A DNA stretch of 38,143 bases from contig DASTOW010000120.1 of assembly GCA_035762425.1 (NCBI GenBank), positions 1-38,143 on the forward strand. Reading direction: 5' to 3'. Under the pieces are notes generated by a model, which saw only the letters and a program-made list of their open reading frames with translations, made no database searches and was not told the DNA's origin. Position 1 is the first letter of the stretch. Each line of letters opens with the position of its first letter. This stretch comes from AWTP1-13 sp035762425. GTDB lineage: Bacteria > Pseudomonadota > Alphaproteobacteria > Rhizobiales > Hyphomicrobiaceae. Shown in pieces: positions 17,342 through 26,764 of this stretch. A program made the position numbers and the translations under genes.

Positions 17342-19486
17342 ATGCTGGGCGAGACGGCCTCGGCTGACACGAACGCGAGCGGCGGGAGCGCCTGCCGCCG
17401 CAGCGTGCTGGCGCGTGTGCTGCGCTGGGGCGGGTTGGCGGCGCTTGTGGCGATTGCCGCGGTTGCGGCGACAGTCGGGCCGATCTGGCTGCGGCTCGAA
17501 CCGCTGTTGCTATCGCGCGCCCAGTCCATGTCGGTGACGGTGCTCGACCGCGACGATCGGCTGCTGCGGGCCTATACGGCGGCGGACGGGCGCTGGCGGC
17601 TGCCGCTGGACGTGCAGGATGTCGATCCGCGCTATCTTGCCATGCTGATCGCCTTCGAGGACAAGCGCTTCCGCACGCATCGAGGCGTCGATGCCTGGGG
17701 CGTGGGACGGGCGGCCTGGCAACTGGTGGCTCACCGGCGCATCGTCTCGGGCGGTTCGACGCTGACCATGCAGGTCGCGCGCCTCATGCAGGGCGAGCAT
17801 GAGCGCACCGGCGCGGGCAAGATCCGGCAAGCGCTGCGCGCGCTGGCTCTCGAACGGCGCATGTCCAAGGATGCCATCCTGCGCCTCTACCTGCGCCTCG
17901 CCCCGTTCGGCGGCAACCTGGAAGGCGTGCGGGCGGCGTCGCTGGCCTACTTCGGCAAGGAACCAAAGCGGCTGTCGCTGGCGGAGGCGGCGCTGTTGGT
18001 GGCCCTGCCGCAGTCGCCGCAGATGCGCCGTCCCGACCGCTACGGCGAGGCGGCCAAGCGCGCACGCAACCGCGTGCTCGATCGCGCGGTGCAGGCCGGC
18101 GTTATCAACGCCGCCGACGCCGAACGGGCCAAGGGCGATCGCATGCCGACCGTGCGCCGCGAGTTCCCGATGCTGGCGCCGCATCTGGCCGACGCCGAGG
18201 TGGAGCGCAACAAGGCACGCCTCGTGCACCGCCTGACGCTGGATGCACACGTACAGTCGAACCTCGAGCAGCTGGTGCGCGAGCAGGCCGCAGGCATGGG
18301 CGGGCGACTGTCATCGGCGCTGATGGTGGTGGATCATCACACCGGAGAGGTGATCGCCCACGTCGGGTCGCCGGGGTATCTGGACGACGATCGGTTCGGT
18401 GCGGTCGACATGACGGAGGCGGTGCGCTCGCCGGGCTCCACCCTCAAGCCACTGGTCTACGGCTTGGCCTTCGAGGCCGGGCTCGCCCATCCCGAGACGC
18501 TGATCGAGGACGGGCCGGCACGCTTCGGTCTGTACGTGCCGAAGAACTTCGACCAGGGCTGGCACGGCACGGTCAGCGTGCGCATGGCATTGGCACAGTC
18601 GCTCAACATTCCGGCCGTGAAGGTGCTGGATGCGATCGGCCCGAACAAATTGTACGGCCGTCTGCAGCAGGTGGGCGTCGCACCCGTGCTGCCCAAGGGC
18701 GCGGAGCCATCGCTGGCGCTGGCACTGGGCGGCCTCGGTCTGAAGCTGTCCGATCTCGCGGCTCTCTATGCGGGACTGGCGCGCGGGGGTGAGCCAATCG
18801 AGCTAGCGCACCGGCGCGCGCCATCCGAGGCGAAGGCGCCGGTCGCCAACAATCGTCTGCTGTCGCCGGTGGCAGCCTGGTACGTCACCGACATCCTGCG
18901 CAACGCACCCGCACCTGCCAACGCCCGGCCGGGCCAGATCGCCTACAAGACGGGCACCTCCTACGGCTTCCGCGACGCCTGGGCGGTCGGTTACGATGGA
19001 CGCCACACCATCGCCGTGTGGGTGGGTCGGCCCGACGGCGCCGCGACGCCGGGGCTGGCCGGGCGCACGGCCGCGGCACCGATCCTGTTCGACGCCTTTG
19101 CGCGCCTATCGGCCCGCCGCGCGCCGCTGCCGTCGCCACCAACGGGCGCGCTGATCGCGGCAGGCGGCGAGCTGCCGCCGCCGCTCAAGCGCTTCCGCAA
19201 CACGGTGGATGACAGCGTATCAGGCCGCTTCCTGGAGCCGCCGGTGCAGATCGCCTTCCCGCCTGACCAGGCCGAGATTGAGGTCGACCCGGGCGAAGCA
19301 GGCGCGGTCGTCGTGAAGGCCGAAGGCGGCGTGCTGCCGTTGACTTGGCTGGTCGACGGGGTACCGATCGAGTCGGACCCAGCCAGGCGCGAGGCGGAAT
19401 TTCCGGCCGCCGGCCTCGGTTTCCACAAATTATCCGTGATCGATGCGAAAGGTCGTGCAGATCGCGTGACGATACGCTTGAAATAG
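17342..19486 (+). CDS. pbpC: Penicillin-binding protein 1C
   Basis: A 714-residue bifunctional peptidoglycan synthase anchored in the inner membrane. A membrane helix at about residues 30-48 (GGLAALVAIAAVAATVG) is followed by a glycosyltransferase 51 domain with FEDKRFRTHRGVD (catalytic Glu106). The transpeptidase domain has Ser366-Thr-Leu-Lys369 (SPGSTLKP), Ser420-Leu-Asn422 and Lys536-Thr-Gly. The final 100 or so residues match the PBP1C-specific C-terminal domain. The gene lies 11 bases after the alpha-2-macroglobulin gene and is almost certainly co-transcribed. The pair is thought to link repair of damaged wall with trapping of invading proteases. Length and motif order are normal for the family. 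Confidence 0.95.
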   Translation: MLGETASADTNASGGSACRRSVLARVLRWGGLAALVAIAAVAATVGPIWLRLEPLLLSRAQSMSVTVLDRDDRLLRAYTAADGRWRLPLDVQDVDPRYLAMLIAFEDKRFRTHRGVDAWGVGRAAWQLVAHRRIVSGGSTLTMQVARLMQGEHERTGAGKIRQALRALALERRMSKDAILRLYLRLAPFGGNLEGVRAASLAYFGKEPKRLSLAEAALLVALPQSPQMRRPDRYGEAAKRARNRVLDRAVQAGVINAADAERAKGDRMPTVRREFPMLAPHLADAEVERNKARLVHRLTLDAHVQSNLEQLVREQAAGMGGRLSSALMVVDHHTGEVIAHVGSPGYLDDDRFGAVDMTEAVRSPGSTLKPLVYGLAFEAGLAHPETLIEDGPARFGLYVPKNFDQGWHGTVSVRMALAQSLNIPAVKVLDAIGPNKLYGRLQQVGVAPVLPKGAEPSLALALGGLGLKLSDLAALYAGLARGGEPIELAHRRAPSEAKAPVANNRLLSPVAAWYVTDILRNAPAPANARPGQIAYKTGTSYGFRDAWAVGYDGRHTIAVWVGRPDGAATPGLAGRTAAAPILFDAFARLSARRAPLPSPPTGALIAAGGELPPPLKRFRNTVDDSVSGRFLEPPVQIAFPPDQAEIEVDPGEAGAVVVKAEGGVLPLTWLVDGVPIESDPARREAEFPAAGLGFHKLSVIDAKGRADRVTIRLK

Positions 19487-19538
19487 CGCTGCCCGCTTGT
19501 AAAGGCGGGATCCGCCACCGTAGCGGAGTGCATCGAGC

Positions 19539-20603
19539 ATGAAGCCCGGCAGCTTACGTTGGATCGGCGCCGCAGCGCTGCTGGCGGCTGTCGCACAGAT
19601 TGCCGCGTGCAAATCGGAAAGCAGCACGCTGCCGGCGCTCGGCGCCGAGCTCGCGGCTACCTCGGTATCGGGCCTGTCGGCCGGCGCCTACATGGCCGGG
19701 CAGTTCCAGATGGCGCATTCGAGCATTGTGCGCGGTGCCGGCATCGTCGCCGGCGGGCCCTACGGCTGCGCGGAGAGCGCGTTCGCCGATGTGATGCCAG
19801 GCCCCGGCGCGCCGTTCATGAACCTGTCCAAAGCCATGAACGGGTGCATGCTGGATGCCATGCAGACATGGGGCATCCCGAACCCCGAGAAACTCGCCGA
19901 GCGCGCGCGCAAGCTCGCCGCCTCGGATCGCATCGATGCCACCGACGGCCTGGCGCACACGCGCGTCTACCTGTTCAGCGGAACCAACGACCGCATTGTG
20001 CTGCCCTCGATCGTGGCCGCCGCAGCCAAGCTCTATGCCGCGCTCGGTGTGCCGGACGCGCACGTGAAGCTCGTCTCGGACATCGGCGCCGGCCATGCCT
20101 TTGTCACGCAGGACAAGGGGCTGGCGTGCGGTCGCACCGGGGAGCCCTATATCACCGACTGCGACTACGACCAGGCAGGCATGCTGCTGGCCCACATCTA
20201 CGGCGAACTCAAACCGCGCACGGCGCAGCCTGCGGGGGAATTCATCGCCTTCAACCAGCAGGAGTTCACGCGCGAGCTGACCGGGCATGGCCTCGCCGAC
20301 ACGGGGGTCGTGTACGTGCCGCGATCCTGCCGGACGAGTTCCGGCTGCCGCGTGCACATCGTCTTCCATGGCTGCAATCAGCAGCGCGCCAAGGCCGGCG
20401 ACGCCTTCATGAAGGATACGGGATTTGCCAACTGGGCCGACGCCAACCGGCTGATCGTGCTGTTCCCGCAGGTGACCACCGGCACGCTCAACCCGCAAGC
20501 CTGCTGGGACTGGTGGGGCTATACAGGGCGCGAGTACCTGACACGCAAGGGCCCGCAAGTGGTGGCCGTGCGGCGCATGCTGGACCGCCTGGCGGCGCGC
20601 TGA
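19539..20603 (+). CDS. Exported PHB-depolymerase-type esterase (probable lipoprotein)
   Basis: A 354-residue alpha/beta hydrolase of the poly(3-hydroxybutyrate) depolymerase family. The nucleophile elbow is GLSAG (Ser47). Asp151 in SGTNDRIVLP and His186 in GAGHAFV complete a Ser-Asp-His triad in the family order, and the C-terminal CWDWWGYTGREYLTRKGPQV stretch is typical. The signal sequence ends AQIAAC, with Cys24 a plausible lipidation site, so it may be tethered to the outer membrane; the lipobox is not ideal. Extracellular polymer or another envelope ester could be the substrate, since depolymerases of native intracellular granules have no signal peptide. It lies 52 bases after pbpC, perhaps in the same transcript, and its stop directly abuts the stop of the convergent LysR gene with no base between. 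Confidence 0.85.
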   Translation: MKPGSLRWIGAAALLAAVAQIAACKSESSTLPALGAELAATSVSGLSAGAYMAGQFQMAHSSIVRGAGIVAGGPYGCAESAFADVMPGPGAPFMNLSKAMNGCMLDAMQTWGIPNPEKLAERARKLAASDRIDATDGLAHTRVYLFSGTNDRIVLPSIVAAAAKLYAALGVPDAHVKLVSDIGAGHAFVTQDKGLACGRTGEPYITDCDYDQAGMLLAHIYGELKPRTAQPAGEFIAFNQQEFTRELTGHGLADTGVVYVPRSCRTSSGCRVHIVFHGCNQQRAKAGDAFMKDTGFANWADANRLIVLFPQVTTGTLNPQACWDWWGYTGREYLTRKGPQVVAVRRMLDRLAAR

Positions 20604-21590
20604 TCAGCCGGCGCGCAGGCGCATGGCATCGCCGGCAGCCGCCTTGCCGTTACTGCGCGGCGGAGTGGGGACGGCGGCTGGTGTGGGCTTCACGGGCCGC
20701 TGCTCCTCGCCACGGGCTTCCCGGAACCAGTTGCTCAGGAAATCAAGCAGCACGCGCAGGCGCGGCAGGACATGCTTGGCGCTCGGATAGAGAGCCCACA
20801 CGGCCGCGTTGGCGCTCACCTCATAGTCGGGCAGCACCTGCACGAGCCGGCCTGATCTGAGATCGCTCAGCACCTCCAGCTCGCTGATGCGGATCAGGCC
20901 GAGACCATCCAGAGCAGCATGACAGAGCAGCTCGCCGTTGTTGGACCTGAGCGAGCCGCCCACGCGCACGCTCGCCTCGGCGCCGTTCTTGCTGAAAGAC
21001 CATTGCCAGCCGCCGCCGAGCACCAGGCAGTTGTGGCTGGCAAGATCGTCGGGGCGCAGCGGGCGGCCGTGGCGGGCGAAATAGGCAGGCGAAGCAACCA
21101 CGACGTGGCGGTCGGGCGCGAGGCGCTTGGCGATCAGCGAGGAGTCCGACAACGTTCCGGTGCGGATGGCCACATCGTAGCCGTCCTCCTGCAGATTGAC
21201 CGCGCGATCGGCGATGTCGACCTCGACCTCGATGTCGGGATACTCGCGCATGAACTCGCACAGCGCCGGCGCGATGTAGCGGCGGCCGAGACAGGCCGGT
21301 GCGGATATCTTCAGCTTGCCCTTGGGCTTGGTGACCCGGTCATCGACGCTGGCCCTGGCCGCCTCGATCTCGGCCAGGATGCGCTCGACATGGGCCAGGA
21401 AGGTCGCCCCTTCCTCGGTGATGCGGATGCTGCGCGTGGTGCGGTCGAACAGGCGCGCCGACAGTTCGTCCTCAAGGGCCTGGATGCGCTTGGAGATCGT
21501 GCCTGGCGTCAGACCCAGCTCGCTGCCGACGGCGGAGAGGTTCTGCACCGCCGCGACACGGGCGAAGATGCGCATATCCTGGATGTCCAT
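20604..21590 (-). CDS. LysR-family transcriptional regulator
   Basis: A 328-residue regulator. The N-terminal winged helix-turn-helix (about residues 1-60) includes FARVAAVQNLSAVGSELGLTPGTISKRIQALEDELSARLFDRTTRSIRITEEG. The substrate-binding domain follows (about 90-295), with the GTLSDSSLIAKRL segment common in the CrgA/AaeR-like subgroup. The C-terminal 35 residues are extra, proline- and basic-rich and probably disordered. LysR proteins usually control a divergent neighbour, but here the upstream gene is on the same strand, so the target is unclear; autoregulation is likely. An inverted repeat suited to a dimeric regulator lies 125-141 bases upstream of its start. The gene is convergent with the esterase, sharing no intergenic base. 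Confidence 0.92.
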   Translation of the reverse strand: MDIQDMRIFARVAAVQNLSAVGSELGLTPGTISKRIQALEDELSARLFDRTTRSIRITEEGATFLAHVERILAEIEAARASVDDRVTKPKGKLKISAPACLGRRYIAPALCEFMREYPDIEVEVDIADRAVNLQEDGYDVAIRTGTLSDSSLIAKRLAPDRHVVVASPAYFARHGRPLRPDDLASHNCLVLGGGWQWSFSKNGAEASVRVGGSLRSNNGELLCHAALDGLGLIRISELEVLSDLRSGRLVQVLPDYEVSANAAVWALYPSAKHVLPRLRVLLDFLSNWFREARGEEQRPVKPTPAAVPTPPRSNGKAAAGDAMRLRAG

Positions 21591-21714
21591 ACCCTGTCCC
21601 CGGTGCCGGTCTCCGTTCGTCTTTCTCCCCGCTCCTACGGGAGCGCCGACGGTCTTCTATAGTTTCTTGTCCGCTGGCACTGTAGACCCGCCAGCCGTGC
21701 CGTCAAACAAGAAT

Positions 21715-21738
21715 TGAGACACCACGTCTCACATGGTG
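21715..21738. promoter_or_regulatory. Overlapping inverted repeats upstream of the LysR gene
   Basis: TGAGAC-ACCAC-GTCTCA is a perfect dyad at 21715-21731. A second dyad, CACCA (21720-21724) with TGGTG (21734-21738), overlaps it. The site lies between the stop of the DUF4175 gene (21819) and the start of the LysR gene (21590), both on the minus strand. It could be an operator for the regulator; a terminator for the DUF4175 transcript is less likely because no T-run follows on that strand. Confidence 0.45.
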
Positions 21739-21818
21739 AAAGGGTTGGCGCAATGCACACGCCGCGAGGCACCGCGGCCGCAGTGCGATCGAAGGAGCAA
21801 TAGAGGTAACGCGCGGCC

Positions 21819-24416
21819 TCAGAAACGCTTGAGCAGGCGCTCCAGGTAGTCGAGCTCGATGGCCGGGCGCATCTGCTCGCCAAGCCGGCGGCGCAGCTCT
21901 TCCAGGATCTCCCTGGCGCGCTGGGCATCGATCTGGTCGGGCACCTTCACGCCGACGCCGGGATCGGGACCGTCCGTGCGCTGCGGCGGACGGCCCATGG
22001 GATCGAGCTCGCCGGCGCTGTCGTTGGCGCCATAGCGGGACGGCATCTGGCGCAGCATCTGCTGGGCCATGTCGCGGGCGCCCTGCCGCAGCTGGTCGAG
22101 TGCGCGCGTCTCCTCCTGTGCCGCGCCGTCGAGGTTGCCCTCGCGCAGCGCGCGCTCGGCGCGCTCCATGGCCTGGCCGGCGCCGTCCAGCTGTCCCGGC
22201 GGGTTCAGCCCGAACTCGCGCATGCCACGCTGCAGGCGGCCCAGCATGTCGCGCAACTCGCGCTGGCGGTCGCTCAGGCCGCCCTGCTGATCACCCTCGC
22301 CTTCGCCCTGTTGGCCCTGCTGCCCCTGTTGGCCCTGCTGACCACGCTGACCCTGCTGGCCCTGTTGACCGCGCTGGCCCTGCTGGCCGCGTTGTCCCTG
22401 CTGACCCCGCTGTTGGCCGAAGGTGTCGTCGAGCAGCTGTTGCTGACGCGAGATGATGTTGCCGAACTCGTCCATCATCTGGCCCATGCGCTGGTTCTGG
22501 CCCTGGTCGGCCATGCGGCCCGACTGCAGCCGATCCAACAGGTCACGCAGCTGGCTCAGCATCTGCTGGGCCATGTCGCGATTTCCTGAGCGCGCCATGT
22601 TCTCGAGGTTCTTCAGCATCTGATCGAGATCTTGCGGCGTCAGCATCTGATTGCGGCTGGTGCCCTGCATCGGCTGCTGCTGCTGACCTTCGGCCTGCTT
22701 GCGCAGTTGCTCGAGGAACTGCGCAAGCGCCTGCCGCAGCTCCTGCATCAAGCGCTGGATTTCCTCGTCGGATGCCCCCTCCTCGATGGCCTTGGAGAGC
22801 CGCTCCTGGGCCGCCTTCAGCGCACGCTCGGCATCGGTGAGGTTGCCGTCCTCGATGCGCAGCGCCACGTTCCAGAGCTGGGCGATGATGCTATTCCTGA
22901 TGGCCCGTGTGGTCGGCTGCTGCAGCCGCCAGTAGACCGAGCGCAGGCCGAGATAGACCTGCAGGTCGTCGATGAACTCCTCGGGCTCGAGCGTCAGCGC
23001 CTCGATAGCGCGGGCGATCTGCAGGCGGTCGCGCGGATCCTCCACCAGCTTGCGCCGCTGCTCGACGACGGCGCGGGCGAGCGGCTTGGTGAAGCGCCGC
23101 TCGGGCAACACCAGCTCGATGGTCTCGCTGCGGCCGGTCTGGCCTGCCAGATCCTTGGCAACCAGCGTCAACTGGACCTTGAGGCCGGCCCAGGGATGGT
23201 CGCCGATCTCGTGGAAGCTCGTGCCTTCGGCCTGTTTTGGATAGCTGCGCGGCAATCTCAGCGCCAGCGCCGGCGGCCGCTCGTAGGGCGGGCGGGCGCC
23301 CTTCTTTTTTTCTTCGGTCCGGGCCCAGGCGGTCCTGGAGGTGTCCTGCTTGGGTGCGACCCGGCGGATGCGCGTCTCAGCCGAAGACACGCCGTAGTCA
23401 TCCTCGACCTTGAAGGCAAACTTCAGCCCGCCGCGCGCAGTACGCTCGGGTTCCTTGGTGATGGAAATCTTGGGCGGCAGGTCCGGGATGACCTGGAACG
23501 GCCAGCTGCCGACCGTGGTGCCGCCGAGCTTGGCAATCACCGTGCCGCTGCGACGCACCTCGTATTTGAGCTCCGACACATCGCTGAGATTGGCCGGCGC
23601 CGGCGCTTCCAGCTTGTCGGAGGGCTGACTGTCGCTGCCGACCACCTCGAGGGTGAGCGCGCCGCCGCCGCTGGAGCGGACGATCAGCACGCTGCGGTCC
23701 GGCACCTCATGGGGACCTGCCGGTCGATCGGCGGCGCGGGCACCCGGGCCGTAGTGCCGATAGGCGCCGTCGGCCAACATCAGCGGTGCCTTGCCCGTAT
23801 AGGTCGGCGGCGTGATCCAGGCGTCCAGGCGTGCATCGGCGCCCTTGGCCAGCGGCCCAAAGCGGAACGCAGCGGCCAGCCGGTCGGATGCACTATCCCC
23901 GACAACAATGGTGAGTACGAAAACGCTGAGCAGCAGCAGGGCACGCAGCGCGTAGGGGTCCAAGCGGTCGGTGCGCGGCTCCGGCCGGCCGACGCGCAGC
24001 TTCATCAGCATCTCAGCGAGACGTGTCCGGTGTACCCGCCACAGGGCGGCCGTGCGCGCGTCCTCGGCGCCAAGCGTCAAGGTGTCCTCGTAGGAGGAGG
24101 CGGGACGATGCTTGATGCCGGACACGCCCTCGACGCGACGGATCGCCTCCTCGCGCGAGGCAGAGCGTACCCGCACCAGCGAGACCAGGGCGGCAAAGAA
24201 GGCGAGGCCGAACAGCGCCAGAACGACTTTATGCGGCAGCTCGGGCAGGAGCGGCCAGAGGCCGGCCATCGACACGGCAATAAACAGCCCGGCCAGGCCG
24301 AGCAGCATCCATGCGCGCGGCCACAGACGCTCGAATTGAAGTGCCCATTGGCTAAGGCGGACCTTCCGCTCGAAGACCCTCTCCAGTGCCGATGGTGACG
24401 TCTGCCGTGCTGCCAT
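21819..24416 (-). CDS. DUF4175/TIGR02302-family membrane protein with Gln/Gly tract
   Basis: An 865-residue protein of the alphaproteobacterial TIGR02302 type, function unknown. Two adjacent membrane helices near the N-terminus (AWMLLGLAGLFIAVSMAGL and VVLALFGLAFFAALVSLV), a third at about residue 155 (LRALLLLSVFVLTIVVG), then a large soluble part expected in the periplasm. The middle has beta-rich segments (PPKISITKEPERTARGGLKFAFKVEDDYG). The C-terminal third is helical and extremely rich in Gln, Met, Arg and Gly, including a tract of near-perfect GQQ repeats. The C-terminus ends with a conserved-looking helix, EILEELRRRLGEQMRPAIELDYLERLL. ATG at 24416 is chosen because family members begin shortly before the RxxLERxxRLxxxAL-like motif; ATG at 24434 is also possible. 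It is divergent from the histidine kinase gene. Confidence 0.85.
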   Translation of the reverse strand: MAARQTSPSALERVFERKVRLSQWALQFERLWPRAWMLLGLAGLFIAVSMAGLWPLLPELPHKVVLALFGLAFFAALVSLVRVRSASREEAIRRVEGVSGIKHRPASSYEDTLTLGAEDARTAALWRVHRTRLAEMLMKLRVGRPEPRTDRLDPYALRALLLLSVFVLTIVVGDSASDRLAAAFRFGPLAKGADARLDAWITPPTYTGKAPLMLADGAYRHYGPGARAADRPAGPHEVPDRSVLIVRSSGGGALTLEVVGSDSQPSDKLEAPAPANLSDVSELKYEVRRSGTVIAKLGGTTVGSWPFQVIPDLPPKISITKEPERTARGGLKFAFKVEDDYGVSSAETRIRRVAPKQDTSRTAWARTEEKKKGARPPYERPPALALRLPRSYPKQAEGTSFHEIGDHPWAGLKVQLTLVAKDLAGQTGRSETIELVLPERRFTKPLARAVVEQRRKLVEDPRDRLQIARAIEALTLEPEEFIDDLQVYLGLRSVYWRLQQPTTRAIRNSIIAQLWNVALRIEDGNLTDAERALKAAQERLSKAIEEGASDEEIQRLMQELRQALAQFLEQLRKQAEGQQQQPMQGTSRNQMLTPQDLDQMLKNLENMARSGNRDMAQQMLSQLRDLLDRLQSGRMADQGQNQRMGQMMDEFGNIISRQQQLLDDTFGQQRGQQGQRGQQGQRGQQGQQGQRGQQGQQGQQGQQGEGEGDQQGGLSDRQRELRDMLGRLQRGMREFGLNPPGQLDGAGQAMERAERALREGNLDGAAQEETRALDQLRQGARDMAQQMLRQMPSRYGANDSAGELDPMGRPPQRTDGPDPGVGVKVPDQIDAQRAREILEELRRRLGEQMRPAIELDYLERLLKRF
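22280..22420. repeat. Gln/Gly low-complexity tandem repeat inside the DUF4175 gene
   Basis: About 45 codons alternate Gln-Gln-Gly and Gln-Arg-Gly, seen on the plus strand as runs of CTGTTGGCC, CTGCTGGCC and CTGACC. It is coding and in frame, so its length can vary by whole repeat units without breaking the protein. Slippage is likely between strains. Confidence 0.85.
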
Positions 24417-24726
24417 GGAGCCCAACTCTATCATGCGCCGCAGCAATTGCGAGTTCACGTTGCGTTGTGGCGCAGAATACCCAAAAACGCTGTTGATACA
24501 GGGAAGTTGCGGGGCCAATGCGGCGGCACGGCGGCGGGTGCGCGGGCCCATTATGAGCACACGTCGGCTGCTAAAGCCTGAACCGCCAGCTCGTCCATGT
24601 ACGCCGTGCAATTGCGGTCCAGCTCAGGCTCGGCGCCCGTATCCCGCGCCTTCATGCCAGACTTCCCAAGCTCCAGACGCTGTGGATTAGTGTGCCGCCT
24701 ACCCCCGCACGAGACGGTTTTGCATT

Positions 24727-26613
24727 GTGCCGACCACGACGCCCGCAAACTGGCCGAAGCGCCTGCTGGAACTCGCTCGTCCGTGGCTCGGCAAAGACCG
24801 CATTCCGGAAGCGGCCGCCCTGGCGTTAGCCTTGATACTGGCCTTGGCGTTGTGGCTCGGCACCCGCTACGTCGCCCAGGCAGAGCTGGTGCGGCATACG
24901 CTGGAGGTGGAGAGCAAGATCTCCAAGATCTGGTCGCACCTGCAGGATGCCGAAATCGGCCAGCGCAGCTACGTGCTGACGGGTGAGGAGCGCTTCCTTG
25001 GCCCCTTCTCCGGCACCGAGCAGCTGGTCGGCACGGAACTCGAGCTCCTGGCACGGCTGGCCTCCGACAACTCCGAGCAGGTGGTGGCCATCCAAGATGT
25101 GCGCCCGCTGGTTGCCCAGCGTCTGGCCATTGCCAAGCAGACGGTTGATCTGCGCCGGCAGGGCAACTTCGCCATGGCGCGCGCGGTGGTGCTGGAGGGA
25201 CGCGGGCACACTCTTATGCAGGATTTGCGCGCGCGGTTTCAGCGCATGCTCGAGGCCGAGGACGAGCTGCTGAAGGTGCGTACGGCCGCCGCAGGCTCGA
25301 CCATCTCCCTGCTCCTGGCTGCGCTCATGCTGGCTGTGGCGGTCACGGGGGCGGCGCTCGCCTACTGGATCATGGACGCGCGGCGGTCGACGCGTGCGCT
25401 GGCGCTCACCAACACCGCCCTGCAAGCCTCAATCGCCGAACGCGACAGCGCCGAGCAGCAGGTGCGGCAGATGCAGAAGATGGAATCGATCGGTCAGCTG
25501 GCCGGCGGCATCGCGCACGACTTCAACAACATGCTGGCCGTCATCACCAGCGGCATCAGCCTGGCACGTCGGCGCATGGCGGCACCGCAGAGCGAAGCCG
25601 ACGCATTCCTGGCACAGGCCCTCGATGGCGCGCATCGGGCCGGCACGCTCGTACGTCGCCTGCTCGCCTTTTCAAGGCAACAGCCGCTGGTGCCGGAGGC
25701 GCTGGATGCCAACAAACTCGTGTCGGGCATGTCGGAGCTGATCGCACGGTCGCTGGGCGAGAGCGTGCGCATGGAGACGGTGCTGGGGGGCGGGCTGTGG
25801 TCGACGCTGGTCGATCCGGCACAGCTCGAGACGTCCATTCTCAACCTGTGCGTCAACGCGCGTGATGCCATGGCCGAGGGCGGCCGCCTCACCCTGGAAA
25901 CGGCCAACTGCCATCTCGACGATCGCTATGCGCGGCTGCACCCGGGTGTTCCGCCCGGCCAGTACGTGCTGATAGCCGTCACGGACACCGGTACTGGCAT
26001 GAGCGCGGATACCGCTGCGAAGGCGTTCGACCCGTTCTTCACCACCAAGGAAACCGGCAAGGGTACGGGACTGGGGCTTTCTCAGGTGTTCGGCTTCGTC
26101 AAGCAATCCGGCGGGCACGTGAAGATCTATTCGGAACTCGGGCAGGGCACGACGGTCAAGGTCTACCTGCCGCGCCACTATGGAGACGTAAGCGATCGTC
26201 CGTCCGGCGCGCCCAAGGACAGCGCCGAGATGAAGGGAACGGAAAACATCCTGGTGGTGGAAGACGATGCCAGCGTTCTGGCGCTAACCGCGACCGGACT
26301 GCGCGACCTCGGCTACACGGTGATCGAGGCGCGCCACCCCAACGAAGCGCTCGCGCGTCTCAAGGCGGGCACGCCGGTGCAGCTGCTGCTGACCGATATC
26401 GTCATGCCGGACATGAGCGGGCGCAAGCTCGCCGAGCAGGCCGTCGCTCTCAGCCCGGAACTGAAGGTGCTGTTCATGACCGGGTTCACGAAAAACGCGG
26501 TCGTGCACAACGGCGTGCTTGACGCCGGCGTGCACTTCCTGGCCAAGCCGTTCACGCTGGAAGAGCTCTCGCGCAAGGTGCGCGAGGCGCTCACGCCCCC
26601 GGTCAAACCCTGA
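24727..26613 (+). CDS. Hybrid sensor histidine kinase (CHASE3, HisKA, HATPase, receiver)
   Basis: A 628-residue membrane sensor. Membrane helices at about 30-47 and 190-213 flank a periplasmic CHASE3 domain (DAEIGQRSYVLTGEERFL is diagnostic). A short coiled coil leads to the kinase core with GGIAHDFNN (His264 phosphorylation site), an N-box NLCVNARDAM, and the glycine boxes DTGTGM and GKGTGLGLSQV. A receiver domain at the C-terminus carries phospho-acceptor Asp557 (LLLTDIVMPDMSG) and the closing KPF lysine. It has no output domain and no adjacent response regulator, so it may signal to an unlinked partner or have its receiver tune kinase activity. The start is GTG at 24727, with GAGACGG upstream. 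It is divergent from the DUF4175 gene. Confidence 0.92.
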   Translation: MPTTTPANWPKRLLELARPWLGKDRIPEAAALALALILALALWLGTRYVAQAELVRHTLEVESKISKIWSHLQDAEIGQRSYVLTGEERFLGPFSGTEQLVGTELELLARLASDNSEQVVAIQDVRPLVAQRLAIAKQTVDLRRQGNFAMARAVVLEGRGHTLMQDLRARFQRMLEAEDELLKVRTAAAGSTISLLLAALMLAVAVTGAALAYWIMDARRSTRALALTNTALQASIAERDSAEQQVRQMQKMESIGQLAGGIAHDFNNMLAVITSGISLARRRMAAPQSEADAFLAQALDGAHRAGTLVRRLLAFSRQQPLVPEALDANKLVSGMSELIARSLGESVRMETVLGGGLWSTLVDPAQLETSILNLCVNARDAMAEGGRLTLETANCHLDDRYARLHPGVPPGQYVLIAVTDTGTGMSADTAAKAFDPFFTTKETGKGTGLGLSQVFGFVKQSGGHVKIYSELGQGTTVKVYLPRHYGDVSDRPSGAPKDSAEMKGTENILVVEDDASVLALTATGLRDLGYTVIEARHPNEALARLKAGTPVQLLLTDIVMPDMSGRKLAEQAVALSPELKVLFMTGFTKNAVVHNGVLDAGVHFLAKPFTLEELSRKVREALTPPVKP

Positions 26614-26764
26614 CGCAGATCGCCAGAGGCTGGCGCGCCTACACCCACACGAGCAACGCCATAGAGCTTAGCTTGCCTGTCGGAAATCGACCATTGGTTC
26701 ACATGCGAGCCCAGCCCGTGGCGTTGCAACCTCGCCCTCGAGGGCAAGGCGCCCTCTGCGGTCG
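26614..26764. other. Convergent intergenic region with a 12-bp palindrome
   Basis: No gene is seen. The perfect palindrome GCCCTCGAGGGC at 26734-26745 sits between the stops of the histidine kinase and the SDR gene. It lacks a clear T-run on either strand, so a terminator role is only possible. Confidence 0.5.

Noticed and set aside
22280..22420. CRISPR-like periodic repeat
   Set aside because: The period is about 9 bp without spacers and lies in frame in a coding region encoding Gln-Gln-Gly repeats.
22632..24398. 588-residue open frame antisense to the DUF4175 gene
   Set aside because: It overlaps a recognised membrane protein over its whole length and shows no domain, start signal or sensible composition.
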